Both the position numbers and the translations under genes were made by a program. The notes beneath the pieces are model-generated. The model saw nothing but the letters and a program-made list of their open reading frames with translations. It searched no databases and was not told where the DNA came from. Shown piece by piece: positions 20,086 through 31,017 of a stretch of DNA of 45,782 nucleotides. The DNA comes from Chalciporus piperatus (lineage: Eukaryota; Basidiomycota; Agaricomycetes; Boletales; Boletaceae), in the NCBI GenBank assembly GCA_038093975.1, contig JBBPTG010000196.1, positions 1 through 45,782 of the forward strand, given 5' to 3'. The number at the start of each line of letters is the position of its first letter. Positions within the stretch are counted from its first letter, which is position 1.

Positions 20086-21214
20086 GTGGCTGCGCATACT
20101 ACATACCAGAACCCCCAACGACACTTTGCGCACACACGGAAATGCTTGCAAGAAGTCGCGCGAGCACAACGACGTCAGAAACGGGTCGGTAACGACTTAC
20201 CAAGCAACGAGATGCGTCGCGAATTTAAATGCGAACGCAAGACGGGAGGCCAAGGGCAAGTCAAGAAGAAGCAATCAGTGGGTAGCGAGGGCAGGGAGTC
20301 GTGCGGGAGATTTCACGAACAGAAAGTCGCAGCGAGGAGATCGGGCGACTCGGCGAGGATGCCACGAACCAAATGGCTGACGGCGTGAGCGTCGCGGCCC
20401 CGGCGAGCAGCTCAAAAGACGACCGTGGAGACGACAAGGCCAACCACACGAAAGTTGAACCCACAAAAACCCCAGATGACGAGTCCAGGACCACGCACGC
20501 CAAACGGACGCTGAGAAAAACGGAATCGCAAGGAGAGGGCCACAATGAGGCAGCGGGTGCCTGTAACGAGGTCGAGAGAGGGGACAGCGAAGTTGGCGAC
20601 GACGACGAAATGATCACAAGCACGCACAATGCCCGAGAGCGGCAATCAGCTGAAGAAGATCCACCGACGAGACTGCTGCGACGAACACAGCGAACTCGTT
20701 CGTGGATGCACACGCGGACGGATTCGCACGGTACGATCCCCAGAGCATGCCGCTTGAGGGGGAAAAAAATGGGTCGAACGGCGAGAGTGCCAAGCTCGCC
20801 AAAGACGCAGAAGACCCGTCGGACGGCGACGTCACAGAATTGACGACCGTGGGCAGTGACGACGACGACGAACGGAGTCGGTCGCATATGCCAAACGAAC
20901 CCCGTAAATGGTCAAAGCCGCCAGACGGAACTGGCACGGCCGGAGATCGTGTTGATGAGGTGAGGGAGTCCACGGCCGCGAACGAACCAAACGGCGGCAT
21001 AGACATCGCGAACGGACGTGTTGACGATACGGACTCACTAGACACACCTCTCGAGCCACCAGGCCAAGTCGACGGGTCGACGAGCCACACCGACAACCGA
21101 AACACGTCGAATGACACTGAGGACGCGCCCAGCCGCGAAGGCACGCGACCAGACGAGTCGCCAAGGCCATCCAACGAAGGCAAGGGTGTCCGCGAGCGGG
21201 AACGGCGAAGTTGA
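20086..21214 (+). pseudogene. Unrecognised D/E/S/T-rich ORF, frame-broken
   Basis: Two long plus-strand frames (20301-20843 and 20702-21214) have the same low-complexity acidic, Asp/Ser/Thr/Gly-rich character (VGSDDDDERSRSH, DTSLDTPLEPP-like stretches). They appear to join near 20690 by a one-base shift (SAEED... into TDETAATNTANSFVDAHADG). No catalytic motif, zinc knuckle or membrane segment is visible. The minus strand is open too, as expected for GC-rich low-complexity DNA. It could be a disordered host protein or part of an unknown element inserted before the nucleotidase fragment. I do not assign a function. Confidence 0.35.
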
Positions 21215-21257
21215 GGGAGCGAAAGTGGGCCTCGACGAGCGGGGGGTCTCGGAACCC

Positions 21258-22104
21258 TCTCAAAACCAGCATCGTCGAACTCGCCAACGAAGCACTCGTT
21301 GCTGCTCATGAGAAAGCGGAATGGGGACTCGGAGGGAAGGAACGCACGGCCGATGGCTTGTTGGATGTGATCGATCGCGGCAATGATCAAGGTGGTCGAG
21401 TAGGACGTGAGTCGTTCGACCCCGATCGTGACCGATGGGAGGACTGAAACACCTTTGTTGACTAGGGAGGTGGACGCTCGATCCGATCGATGGTACTAAG
21501 GGGTTCTTGCATGGCGAACAGTACGCGGGATGTTTGGCGTTGACTCGGAGAGGTCATACTTGGAGTCATTGGATGTCGAAATATTTCCTTGAAGGGCTCC
21601 GAACCAGATGGTCCCAGAGGCTGCATCTTCGTCGCCGTCAAAGATCAAGGTGCCGAGCAGGTGCGTTCTCCGACTTGCCATTTTCCCCGATTCGTTCCTC
21701 TGATGTACAGTATGCGTTGAATGCACACGCACCACACACGGACGTCTAGATCGACCTTGAGGACGATACCTCGACGCCCCTGACGATCCCTCCCTTCGAT
21801 CGTGAAACGCTCAACTTTTTGCAATCGGTAGAGGCGACTCATTCGGATCTCGAATTCAACAACAGGGTAGCGGAATCGCGCAACATCAGGAAAGAACCGG
21901 CAAAGATGGACAGTCAAGCCAAGTACTATTGCTTAACCAGAGGCGACGGAGGGGTTTACCTACGAATTCCCACTCGGACGGGACACAAAGAGAAGATGTG
22001 GTGAGAATTATGGGGTTGTTGCTGCTGGGAGGGATGTGCACGCTCGGGTTTTGGCTGCTGTTCAGAAAGCCCAGGCGGAAATGAAGGAGAAGGCAAATGC
22101 TTAG
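21258..22104 (+). pseudogene. MET22: 3'(2'),5'-bisphosphate nucleotidase (Hal2/Met22 type), copy 1
   Basis: This inositol-monophosphatase-superfamily enzyme hydrolyses 3'-phosphoadenosine 5'-phosphate to AMP in sulfur assimilation. Visible: SIVELANEALVAA, WGLGGKERTADG, LLDVIDRGNDQGG, the metal motif WTLDPIDGTKGF, then MDSQAKYYCLTRGDGGVYLR and GRDVHARVLAAVQKAQAEM. A 4-base loss after CLAL shifts the frame compared with copy 2. The exon carrying WDHAPG...GRTLG is gone: sequence passes from EKMW directly to ENYGVVAAG, apparently by deletion between two GGTGAG repeats. The N-terminal third is missing, as in copy 2. Confidence 0.85.
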
Positions 22105-22172
22105 ATACACGTTAGAGGAGAGCAAAAGTCTGCGGATGTACAGTTTATTGCATCATGTGCATATAGTAGTTG

Positions 22173-22260
22173 CTATAACGCGAGCACGTCGGTCGTCGTG
22201 ACGCTGGCAAGTTCAGTAGTAACTGCGGTGTCGGAAGAGTACGATGCGCATTCAGGACAG
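22173..22260 (-). other. Conserved tail of WD40 copy II (or small downstream gene)
   Basis: The minus frame reads SYSSDTAVTTELASVTTTDV, then LAL and a stop at 22173. The copy at 34.2 kb reads SYSYDAAVTTELASVTMVDV and LAL with the same stop. It converges on the nucleotidase stop, about 70 bp away, in both copies. Confidence 0.4.
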
Positions 22261-22488
22261 CGATTTTAGAGTTCCAAACGGTAAAATTTGCTAAGATACG
22301 AGCATTTCGCAATCCAAGATCATGATGCGATGATTCCGGTCACCGTAAAATACAATGTAGTCCAAAGGTTACGGACGTACTCTTCAACACGCTCGCAGCA
22401 GAAATTTGATGAGAGTTTAGAATATAATCTGTATGTTGTCACGAGTGACGCGAAAAGGGTATACTAGACGAAACATAAAAGCGAGGCT

Positions 22489-24312
22489 TCAGGGAGAGTC
22501 GGACGATTGTACAACGGCGGAGAGCTCTAGGATATCCAGAGCTGCAGGGCGTGAGGGTGGGTGGTTGGGAATGCCAGCATTGCTGGAGGAGGGTGGATTG
22601 TTTCGAGGTAGAGACTGACCAACAGGGATGTTGTCTCGTTCTCGTGCCGGGGTCGCTCTAGACCGCCGACGGGACAAGAACCCACAACATCCGATGTCGT
22701 TGACTTCTGGTTCAACGATCGAGTCGATCCCGCTCTCTTCGCTGCTCTCTCCGGAAACGGACTCCTCGGCGACCACGAGAGGAGGGGTGGGTGCTGAGTC
22801 AGAAGGGGTGGAAGGGTCGTTGCTGATGGTGGACCTTGAAGCAACCTGTGTACCCTATCCGAAACAGACTTATTCAGTATGTGTGATGAAAACGGGGGTG
22901 ATTGGCTTACTGGTTCCGCTCGTCCCATGTATATTGGGTGCGAGCGAATGAGTACAAATCGGGGCAACATGTGCCACAACCTCCAGGAGAGCATTCGGCG
23001 CTGTACCCAGGGCGGGGGATCGGAAGAATTCATTCTTGAATGGTCTTGAAGGGGACGGGGGCGACGTGATCCAGGCGCCTACAAATTGCCGGAATTAGGC
23101 GTCAATGTCTGGCAATAGAGCAATGAAACTGACATCGAGGAAACCAAAGTCAGATTCACGAGGGATATTTGAGGGAATGTCGGGTGAAACCACTGCTGAT
23201 TGCTACTAACGCATACGGTGTGTCAGAAATGCAGAAACAGACACAGAGAGCTGGCACACACGTCAAGGAGGGGATCGGGGGTCTGCAGCATCAATGTCAG
23301 TTTATGAAAATAACCATTGAATGAACAGTGGAACCTTTCGATTGTTATTGTCCCACCACGGGACGCGCCAAGCTGAGATGTTCCCCCCTACCCCGGTGCA
23401 TGCAACAAATTCCCCAGAACGAGAAAACGCAACTGCCCTCACGTCTGAACCATGGTTGAGTGGCTCTCCGACAGGTAAGCGCGAGTCCACGTTCCAAAAA
23501 ATGACTGTGTGGTCATACGATCCGCTGGCAAGCCATTTGCCATCGGGAGAGAGGGACAGACACACTATCGTGTCGCGATGGGATCGTTTTAGTTCATCGA
23601 TGATCTTGCCCGTGCTCGAATCCAATGAACGGATCCGATAGTCCCCACAGGCAACGAAAAGTCGGTCAGATTGCTCAGATGACCAAACAACAGCATATAA
23701 CGAGCCAGTGACATCGAGTGGTCCAAAGATTTTTTCGCCATTTGCAGCATCAAGAACGAGGATCGTCCATGAGTCGTGTGCCATTGCGAGTTTATCGCCT
23801 TCGGGAGAGAAACAAGCTGACTTGGCGGCATACCGAAACCCTCCAATGGAGTCCTGGCTGATGAAATTTCTGATTCGCATAGTCCCCGCCATCTCCCATA
23901 TGACGATCCCTTTGTAGTGATAGCTCGCGAGGAGCTCTTCATTTTGAGACAAAGCCATCCACCAAGCAGGACCATAATCTTCGGTCGACCACGGGCCGTT
24001 AGTGAGTTCGTCCGTGTCCGTGTTCCATACCCTCAGACGTTTATCCCCCCTTCCAAATGAAATAATCCGCCCGTCTTCTGTGGTGATGACCCCAAACACT
24101 GGACCCTGGTGCACCATCGAGCTACCCTCTTGCGTGCCGGTGATCAAATTCCATATCCGCAAGGTGCCATCGCTTGAGCCAGCCACGACCCGGCCATCGG
24201 AAAGCCATGTCATACAAGTTGTCGAAGCATTTTCAAGTTCTTCAGGACCTTGTATGGTGAACGTTGGGCTTAGGCTTTTCTCTGCAGGTTCAAGTGCGTC
24301 CGAGTCTGTCAT
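22489..24312 (-). CDS. WD40 beta-propeller protein, copy II (multi-exon)
   Basis: The start is ATG 24310-24312; the main exon runs to the stop at 23302 (336 residues). It has seven WD-like repeats as in copy I, including RVVAGSSDGTLRIWNL, KWLASGSYDHTVIFWNV and NISAWRVPWWD. Downstream exon-like segments run to 22489: MNSSDPPPWVQRRMLSWRLW and VAEESVSGESSEESG, then DIGCCGFLSRRR. Differences from copy I are mostly substitutions that keep the frame. Order with neighbours (nucleotidase +, WD40 -, P450 -, Nug1 -) is the fullest example of the duplicated module. The splice chain past 23302 is not resolved. Confidence 0.7.
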
Positions 24313-24624
24313 AGTCGTAGGTCTGAGGAGAAATGAGTAAAAGCGGAGGAGATGAAGACACAGGACGAACCTTCAACCTGCAGGACTGAGCGATGATCGA
24401 TGAGCGTGACAGACGAAAATTGCATTGTGTACTTGTTGTGGACATCAGTGGGTCCATCCCGCGTAGATATTTCAAACCCAATTGATTCAATGATTACTTT
24501 CTACCTTGAGTCTACCTTGTCCAGCTCATGCATGTTCCCACACAAAATGCTGTCGTACATCTTTCCCCCTTACCACCCCCGGACCCTTGGAGACTCGAGT
24601 TCAACGTTCAACTTCTGATCGCAA

Positions 24625-24873
24625 TAAAATATCGAGCAGTCTCATATACGCATACAGGGTTGCATTAAACGACCTCTGAGATAGGGCTTGATCAACAACT
24701 GGAGCTGCGGCCCATTCGTCGGGTCGTTCTTCAACACAGGCCTTTACACGGTTGTCGATCTCACTCGCGGGGACGGCGAGTAGGAATTCGAAGGCGCGGA
24801 TGAGCGTGAACAAGAAGGCTTTCATTCCGGAGGGAGAGTGTTGCGGTTCGCAATGAAAAGGGACTGACTGCAC
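24625..24873 (-). pseudogene. Cytochrome P450 C-terminal fragment, copy II
   Basis: GMKAFLFTLIRAFEFLLAVP, then ASEI, is followed after a one-base shift by TTV, a TAA codon, and RPVLKNDPTNGPQLQLLIKP. It has the same frame break as copy I plus a CAA-to-TAA nonsense change. It is joined directly to a truncated Nug1 copy. Confidence 0.72.
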
Positions 24874-24879
24874 AGTTGG

Positions 24880-25301
24880 AGCTTCCGAGTCTTACCCTCG
24901 CTCTCCTCACCTCCTCGCAGCCCTCTGGATCTCGCGCGTCGAGCACAAGAATGACGACGTTGCTTGCGTCGATGACTTTGTGGAGTGCGCGGACGTAATG
25001 TCGTCGGAGTTGTTCTTTCGTTGTTTGAGCTGGACGGGTCTGAGGATTGGGATTGGGGTACAGGTTGGGTTGGATCAGGGTCTTGGATCGAGGAGGCTAA
25101 GAGGGCGAGAGAGGAGACGGTGGGTTGGCATCTGGATCCGTTCGTGCGGGTGGCTAGACGATGAAACAAGGATAAGAACCAAGACGAGGACGATCAGACG
25201 TAGTAGTAGACTTACGGATCGTGCCGTTTGTGCTCTGCATTCGTGTTTTTGAGATCAGGAAATGTTGGAACTCCTGGGTCTTTCTTCCTGTTTCTGCCCA
25301 T
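24880..25301 (-). pseudogene. NUG1: Nug1/GNL3-type GTPase, 5' remnant (copy II)
   Basis: The start ATG (25299-25301) reads MGRNRKKDPGVP directly. In the intact copy, MGRN and LKKDPGVP are separated by an intron of about 156 bp, so copy II lacks intron 1. Later sequence keeps the G5-type motif (LDARDPEGCEEV) and the following splice-region DNA. It then stops near 24880 and is fused to the P450 tail. G4, P-loop and G3 are all absent. Dead fragment. Confidence 0.82.
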
Positions 25302-25391
25302 CGTGCGATGTTGCGAGTAGGAGGAAACGATTGGAAGAGGATGATGTTGATGGACTTGGTACAGTCCTCAGACTCCAGGCTTCGCAAAACA

Positions 25392-25935
25392 TCAGACTTG
25401 GAGACATCTCTGCACTAAAACTACGGGGGGCTCGCCCCTCGTAGGATTCCTTTTGTTTTCCTGTCCGTGGGTCTTCAGTACCAACAATTGCGACCTACCT
25501 TTCTCTAAGAGAAAATCCTTCGAAACGAATAACACCAACGTCCACAGCAATTCATTACCCCTCTCGATCACCTTGCCGAGGACTCCTTGTAGCTTCGCCT
25601 CCCCCTCCTCGCTCAAAACATCATCCCTCCACAATTCGGCAGAAACTGTGACCGTCTCGTGTGGCTGGACGGCTCCTTTGCGAGCGAATAAAACCGCATC
25701 TTCGTGCCCGGTCCCATTGCACTGATGGCGTGCAGAATAGGAAAAGGGCATGCATCTGGTTTGATAGCAGCAGAATTCAGAAAGTTAGTGCTCGTTTCCA
25801 AATGAGATTCATTTTACCTATACGATTCATCAACTGCTCTCTGATCTGGAGGTCCGGCCCTTTCACCTGCATGATGAATATAGGCTTGTTCGTAATCCTC
25901 ACCTCCCAGAAAATGACGTAGTCATCCTCGGTCGA
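25392..25935 (-). pseudogene. Fragment of fungal PD-(D/E)XK-like protein family
   Basis: The minus strand reads TEDDYVIFWEVRITNKPIFI, then MQVKGPDLQIREQLMNRI, a GT-AG intron (about 25757-25820), then DACPFPILHAISAMGPGTKM, RFYSLAK and, one base out of frame, GAVQPHETVTVSAELWRDDV. The pattern 'V.EVRI...IFI.x.VK.P ... R..LM.R ... P.l.AIS.mG...RFY' resembles a widespread agaricomycete family with a nuclease-like fold. The usual acidic residue before the lysine is Gln here (QVK). A one-base frame break indicates a pseudogene. Family assignment comes from pattern memory only. Confidence 0.45.
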
Positions 25936-26127
25936 GAAAGACACCAGGGTTTGGACAACGAAACCCCTGTTTCTAGAGAAACCAGAAAGGAACCAATGCG
26001 CAATCTCTAAGACTTGGCTAGGTGAGCTTATCTAATGAGCCTAATTAGCCAAACACACGTTCAATCAAACGCTCAACAAATAGCTCCCTCCTCTCGACTG
26101 TATTTTCGCCCGACGTGGTCTACCACC

Positions 26128-26831
26128 ATGGCCAAAGCTTCGTGGTACGCTTCTCCTCTGTGGTCCGAGCGATTCCAAACAAACAAACCGCTGACCCTAT
26201 CTCTCATCTATTTCAGGTTTGACATCTGTTCACTCGTCTTGGTAAGTTCCTCGAACCGGGCCCAATCAACTCGAAAGTGCATCCGAGCGATTGATCCCGT
26301 CTTCCGTCTTCCGGCTTCCCCAGACCACGCTCTTCTTCGTCGGGACGATCCTTGCCATCATATACGTCGTCCACTACGTTTCATCGCGCATAGCCGCGAC
26401 CAAGGAATCGTGAGTGTCGCCCCACCATCCATTCATATGCATAACACCACTCGTCGCACCCCCACCCCCCTCAATGGTCTTTCCATCCATCTAGCCTCAA
26501 AAACAAGGGAATTAACATCTCCCGCGAAGGCGTATCCATCAAGACGGAGAAACGCTTCGACAGGAACGACTACGTAGATGCAACACAGAGGTAAGCGTGT
26601 TCCGTAGGTTTAAAAACTGCCCCCAACGACATCTGACGATCCTATCCACTCTCTCCTTCTCATACATTATTTAATTACCCCAGGGGCTTCGTCAAAGCGC
26701 TCAACGCAGCCACCTGCGGACCCGAATCGAACAAACAAGCGTTCTTACCCCCTTCAAACAGTGACCGCCAGGGTATTTTCGGCATGGCGATGCGCAAATT
26801 ATACGGCAGTGAACGGGAAGAGAAGAAATGA
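26128..26831 (+). CDS. Small single-pass membrane protein, five exons, unknown function
   Basis: ATG 26128 is in good context (ccaccATGG). Four GT-AG introns (26145-26216, 26242-26323, 26410-26494, 26591-26683) splice to a 123-residue protein ending at TGA 26829-26831. The N-terminus is MAKASWFDICSLVLTTLFFV. Residues about 9-34 form one hydrophobic helix (LVLTTLFFVGTILAIIYVVH). A charged region (KNKGINISREGVSIKTEKRF) and DRNDYVDATQRGFVKALNAA follow. All junction phases agree and no stop intervenes. It looks like an intact host gene, transcribed toward the Nug1 gene. I do not recognise the family. Confidence 0.7.
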
Positions 26832-27274
26832 TCGAGGATGCGGACGATGCATGATGGATGATCTTTGGATCAAATGACTGGTCGTTGTGGTATTTGGATG
26901 TTGTTTTTGGTTGCTCGTATTTCATCGTTTGTATCTTAGTTGTTCATGTCGTTCAGACCGGGGTTCATATAACCGAATCTCGTACTCACCTTCACGCACC
27001 TGAGAGTTCAACAGAACTTGAGGCGCAAATCTGTTGAACTTCTCAGGCCATACAATGCTTCGTATTCTGGTATGCAGTCGCCAGCACGTGTATTGCTTGA
27101 ATCTACATGGTCGTAAACATAGCATCGCGAGATGCAAACGCTTCTTCGTCCAAGATCGATAGCAACCAAATGCTAATACCACCAACCCAACATCCCTACT
27201 CTCAGATTTCAGTCGCCATCATAACGTATCTCCAAACCATATGTATACTTCCTTCTGTACGTTGTCTGAGAGGG
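26832..27274. other. Intergenic stretch
   Basis: No gene is seen. It probably holds the 3' flank of the small membrane-protein gene. Confidence 0.4.
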
Positions 27275-27440
27275 GCAATGAATTGCCGTACGTTGGTGTT
27301 ATTCGTCTCGAAAGGTTTTCTCTTAGAGAAGGGTAGGTCGCAACTGTTGATACTAGTACTGAAGCAGGCGGGGTGGCAGGAAAAGCTAGCAACAAAGAGA
27401 ATCGCACGAGGCCCCGTAGTTTTAATGCATAGATATTCGG
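27275..27440 (+). repeat. Inverted partial copy of 25415-25565
   Basis: About 160 bp match, in reverse orientation, the 3' end of the PD-(D/E)XK-like fragment (GRSQLL, then PVVL codons recognisable). It carries no independent coding frame and marks another local rearrangement. Confidence 0.65.
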
Positions 27441-27603
27441 TGACCTCAGGCTATAGCCTTGATCCCGTACAACCAGTAGAGTAAGCATGCAAGGTTGTAT
27501 GTTCGTAAACGTAGCAAGCGCTTCTTCATACTCGACCGTCGGACCCAGCGACCAAACGCCAATGACCACCAACCAACGCCCAAACGGCTGCGCATACATC
27601 CCC

Positions 27604-29881
27604 CTAATTCTCGATCCCCATCATAAACGTATCCTGCAACACCTCCACCTCGACGTCCATCCCCGAGCCAAGTTGCGCCTGCTGCTGCTGCTTATCCATC
27701 CTCGCAGCCGTCCGCCTCGCCCGCTTAGCATCCTTCTTCAACGTTTTCCGATTGAGCGCATGTCGACGCCCCGCAGCTTCTTCGTACGCTGATAAATCTT
27801 TCGTTCTTCGAAACCGTTTGGGCATACGTACGAACGCCCCGTCGGACGTGTTGGCTTGAGTTCCAGCTCCAGCTCCAGTTCCAGCTCGAGGTTGCGTCCT
27901 CGACTGAGTTTGAGTTTGAGAGGCGGCGTCGGGAAACGGTGAAGGCGACCTCGATCGTTTTTGGGGTATACGAAGCGGCGAATCTTCAGCAACCATCCTA
28001 TTCACATCTCCTCCGAGTCCTTCTTGCACACCATCCTCCATCAAAACCTCCTCACCATCCTTTACCTGCACCTCCCCAAACGCACCTGCATCAGCTACGT
28101 TAAACAACCCCGCTAACGCAAACGGTGCCGAGAACTGGGATACGATCTGAGCTTGACCGACTGTTTCAGCTCCGGGGGCAACGGTGGCGGTGCCATCTGG
28201 CCCGCTCGAGATGGTCGATGGGATCATCGAGGGATGGATCGCTGGTGGGACGGAGTAGTAGGGAATCTTTTGATGGTTCCAGTCCATGAGCACTTGTCGA
28301 GCGGCGGAGAGAACGTCTGGAGTGCCACCCTGTGTGGTGGGTTAGATATGGACATACATTGTATATCGTCGTGTAATCCGGCACGGACAAAAAGGTCCAA
28401 GCAAGGAGAGCTCCAAGCGAAAATGTAAGAGAAAGAAACATCACCTTTAACAACCGTCCACTGCTCAACGCCAACATTGTCAAAAACTCGAGCGTGTTCG
28501 AGAAATCGGGGAGGTTGTATATGGTTTGTATCCTTGCCTGTTCTGTTCGGACGAGTATTTCTTCCACTACGCAACCGTGGCGGGTCGCGTCATCAATTCG
28601 ACCGTAGTTTTGAATCAGTCAATAGGATGAACGCACCGACGGCGATCGGATCATCGACGTCCTCGACTTTGACCACGTTCCGGAGTAATATGCTACCTTT
28701 TTGACGTTGGTTGATGGCCTCCTGGTCCTCGTCTTCGTCGAACACGACTCCGGGTGAGTCGATGATCTTGAGGCCGCGCTCCAGTTGGACGGTTTGTAGG
28801 TCCTTGGTATGCCCAGGCTGAGCTGCGACAGCGCAAGCCTGGTCGAGGACAAAGTAAAGTTGTCATGGATTCGATACGTACCAAAGAATCAAAACGAACC
28901 TTTGATCGTTTCATAGAGTTGATCAAACTACTCTTTCCGACGTTGGGGAAACCAACCACACCGACGGTGACGGTTTGCGCAGCGCTCGGTTTGTACGCTT
29001 TCAGTAGACGTAGAAGAGCCGGAGCGGTTGCTGAAGACAAATTTGATCGTTGATTGGCAGACGCTGATCGGAATGGAAGTGTCGGTGTATAGTGCCGAAG
29101 ATACCTCAACCACTGTTGCGCGTTCTCCCTCGGGACGAGATCTAAAACACGATTCTGCCTCAAAAACGATGCCCATGTGCACGTGCGCGGAGAACCTCGA
29201 AAGAAGGAAAGAAAGGATCTATCACGCACCTATTTTATTGAGAACGAACACGAGCTTCTTACCCTCACTCTCTCGTCTCCTCACCTCCTCTTCTACCAAC
29301 CGACTCCGACAGCCCTCTGGATCTCGTGCGTCGAGCACGAGAATGACGACGTCGCTTTCGTCGATGACTTTGTGGAGTGCGCGGACGTAGTGGCGGCGGA
29401 GTTGTTCTGTCGTTTTTTGAGCTGTGGAGATGGATGTGGAGCTGGATGGGTCGGAGGATTGGGATGGGTCTGGGTCTTGGATCGAAGAGGCCAGGATGGC
29501 GAGAGAGGAGAGGGTGGGCTCTGATGCCATTGTTGCATCTGGATCCGTTCGTGTAGGTGGCTAGACGATGGAACAAGGATAAGAACCAAGACGAAGACGA
29601 TGCCACGAGCGCGAGGCAGAGGTAGGAAACTTACGGATCGTGCCTTTTGTTTCTCTGCATTCTTGATTTTGAGATCAGGAAGTTTTGGAACTCCTGGGTC
29701 TTTCTTCAACTCTGAGACGAAGATGAGAATCAAGGTCAGGAGGTGGCTTCATGGATGGGAGAGTGATCGGACGTACTGGGTTTGTGTGGTACTACGGATT
29801 TATGGGATTCTGGAAGTTGGGATGGGATGAGAGTCGGGCAAAAAGTGAGAGGTGAGAGGTAGACGTACTGTTTCTGCCCAT
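27604..29881 (-). CDS. NUG1: Nug1/GNL3/Grn1-type nucleolar GTPase, intact copy
   Basis: This gene is needed for 60S ribosomal subunit assembly in nucleolus and nucleoplasm. The start is ATG 29879-29881 (MGRN), then an intron to 29712 and the basic N-terminal block LKKDPGVPKLPDLKIKNAEK. Motif order is circularly permuted, as in this family: LVLDARDPEGCRS (G5 side), VFVLNKID (G4; intron inside, resuming at LVPRENAQQW), VGVVGFPNVGKSSLINSMKR (G1 P-loop), AAQPGHTKD (G2), KIIDSPGVVF (G3). Then come VEEILVRTEQARIQTIYNLP, PDFSNTLEFL, and GGTPDV...DWNHQKIPYYSVPP. A low-complexity, Arg/Lys-rich C-terminus (KTLKKDAKRARRTAARMDK) ends at 27604. All inferred introns have GT-AG ends and phases agree. This is the parent of the two broken copies. 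Confidence 0.88.
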
Positions 29882-30079
29882 CGTGCGATGTTGCGAGCGA
29901 GTAGGAGGAAATGAGTGGATTGAAGAGGATGACGGTGAGAGGAACTACAAGTAGCCTAATGCTGAGTTTTCACTTTCCGCGTTCTTCCACTTGAACCACC
30001 ACAACAACACTGACCACAACTCATGTTGATTACCACACTCATTACATGATGATCATCGTGAACAAGGTAAGTCAGCACA
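29882..30079. other. Upstream region of the Nug1 gene
   Basis: The part nearest 29880 is shared with the other two Nug1 copies, so the duplication included some 5' flank. No clear TATA box. Confidence 0.35.
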
Positions 30080-30580
30080 GTGACGCCGTGCTCCTCAGGC
30101 TCCACATCGAGGGTACCTGCCTACATCGCGATGGCGTGTCGACCAAGGCCCTGCGGCGACCAAGGCAGCAAGATCAACTTTCCAAGTCCTGATCCACGAG
30201 CCAACGCAGGCATGTTTGGCCATCAAGTCGGGAATATATTCGACGCTATTTTCTTGGGAATCAAGATGCTTGTTCGGTCCATGTCAGAAGTACGGACGAC
30301 CGTAGGACGACCACACCATGGTACATATTAGCAGCGGAACAGCATAGCAGCATCATGGATCTACGTAGGCTCCGTTCCTGATGAAGAGTTTGTCGACTTC
30401 TCCCATTTGGAACGTTTCCACCCCGAATTTCAAAGAGCAATCCGCCAGGCAAACTTAAAAGCTTGCTTCGAGTCAGAGCTAGTTCTGAAGACATTGAGCC
30501 CAGATTTTGTCAACAGTCATGTTCCCGCCTGGATCTATATAGCTGAAATGGAACTTGTTCCACGCAATACAGAATTTTGA
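30080..30580 (+). pseudogene. Unrecognised coding-like fragment with one in-frame stop
   Basis: A single frame runs from 30080 to TGA 30578-30580, with one TAG at 30329-30331. The second half reads ASWIYVGSVPDEEFVDFSHL, then ERFHPEFQRAIRQANLKACF, which has natural protein composition but no ATG. No family is recognised. It is probably a remnant of a host gene or an internal exon; the TAG may lie in an unrecognised intron. Confidence 0.3.
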
Positions 30581-31017
30581 TTTGCTTGAAAACTTGAATG
30601 TCGCTGATGCTTGTTCCACCCCTTGACATGCATCCGAAATTCCCTGCACGTTGTAATATGGAAGACTATGTAAGAGTGCGTTTTCGAGAGCAGTGTCTAT
30701 CGGACAAGCTCGGTCACAGCCTTGCTCGCCTAGATGCTCGTTCATTTGTTCTTTACTGGACAACACAATCGAACAACTACGTTAAATGTTGCATCATGCA
30801 GATGAAATGATTGAGCTCCATTTGGCGGTAAGTGCAATCAATTGAGTTTGGAATATCTACGCGAATGGACCCACTGATGTCCACAACAAGTACACAATGC
30901 AATTTTCGTCTGCCACGCTCATCGATCAATCGATCATCGCTCGGTCCTGCAGGTTGAAGGTTCGTCCTGTGTCTTCATCTCCTCCGCTTTTACTCATTGC
31001 TCCTCAGACCTACGACT

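Noticed and set aside
20261..21390. Long Ser/Arg-rich minus-strand frames opposite the acidic ORF
   Set aside because: Composition is the mirror of the Asp/Ser/Thr-rich plus strand; no independent coding signal.
27830..27900. Repeat encoding alternating Leu/Glu on the minus strand
   Set aside because: It is another frame of the low-complexity C-terminus of the Nug1 gene.
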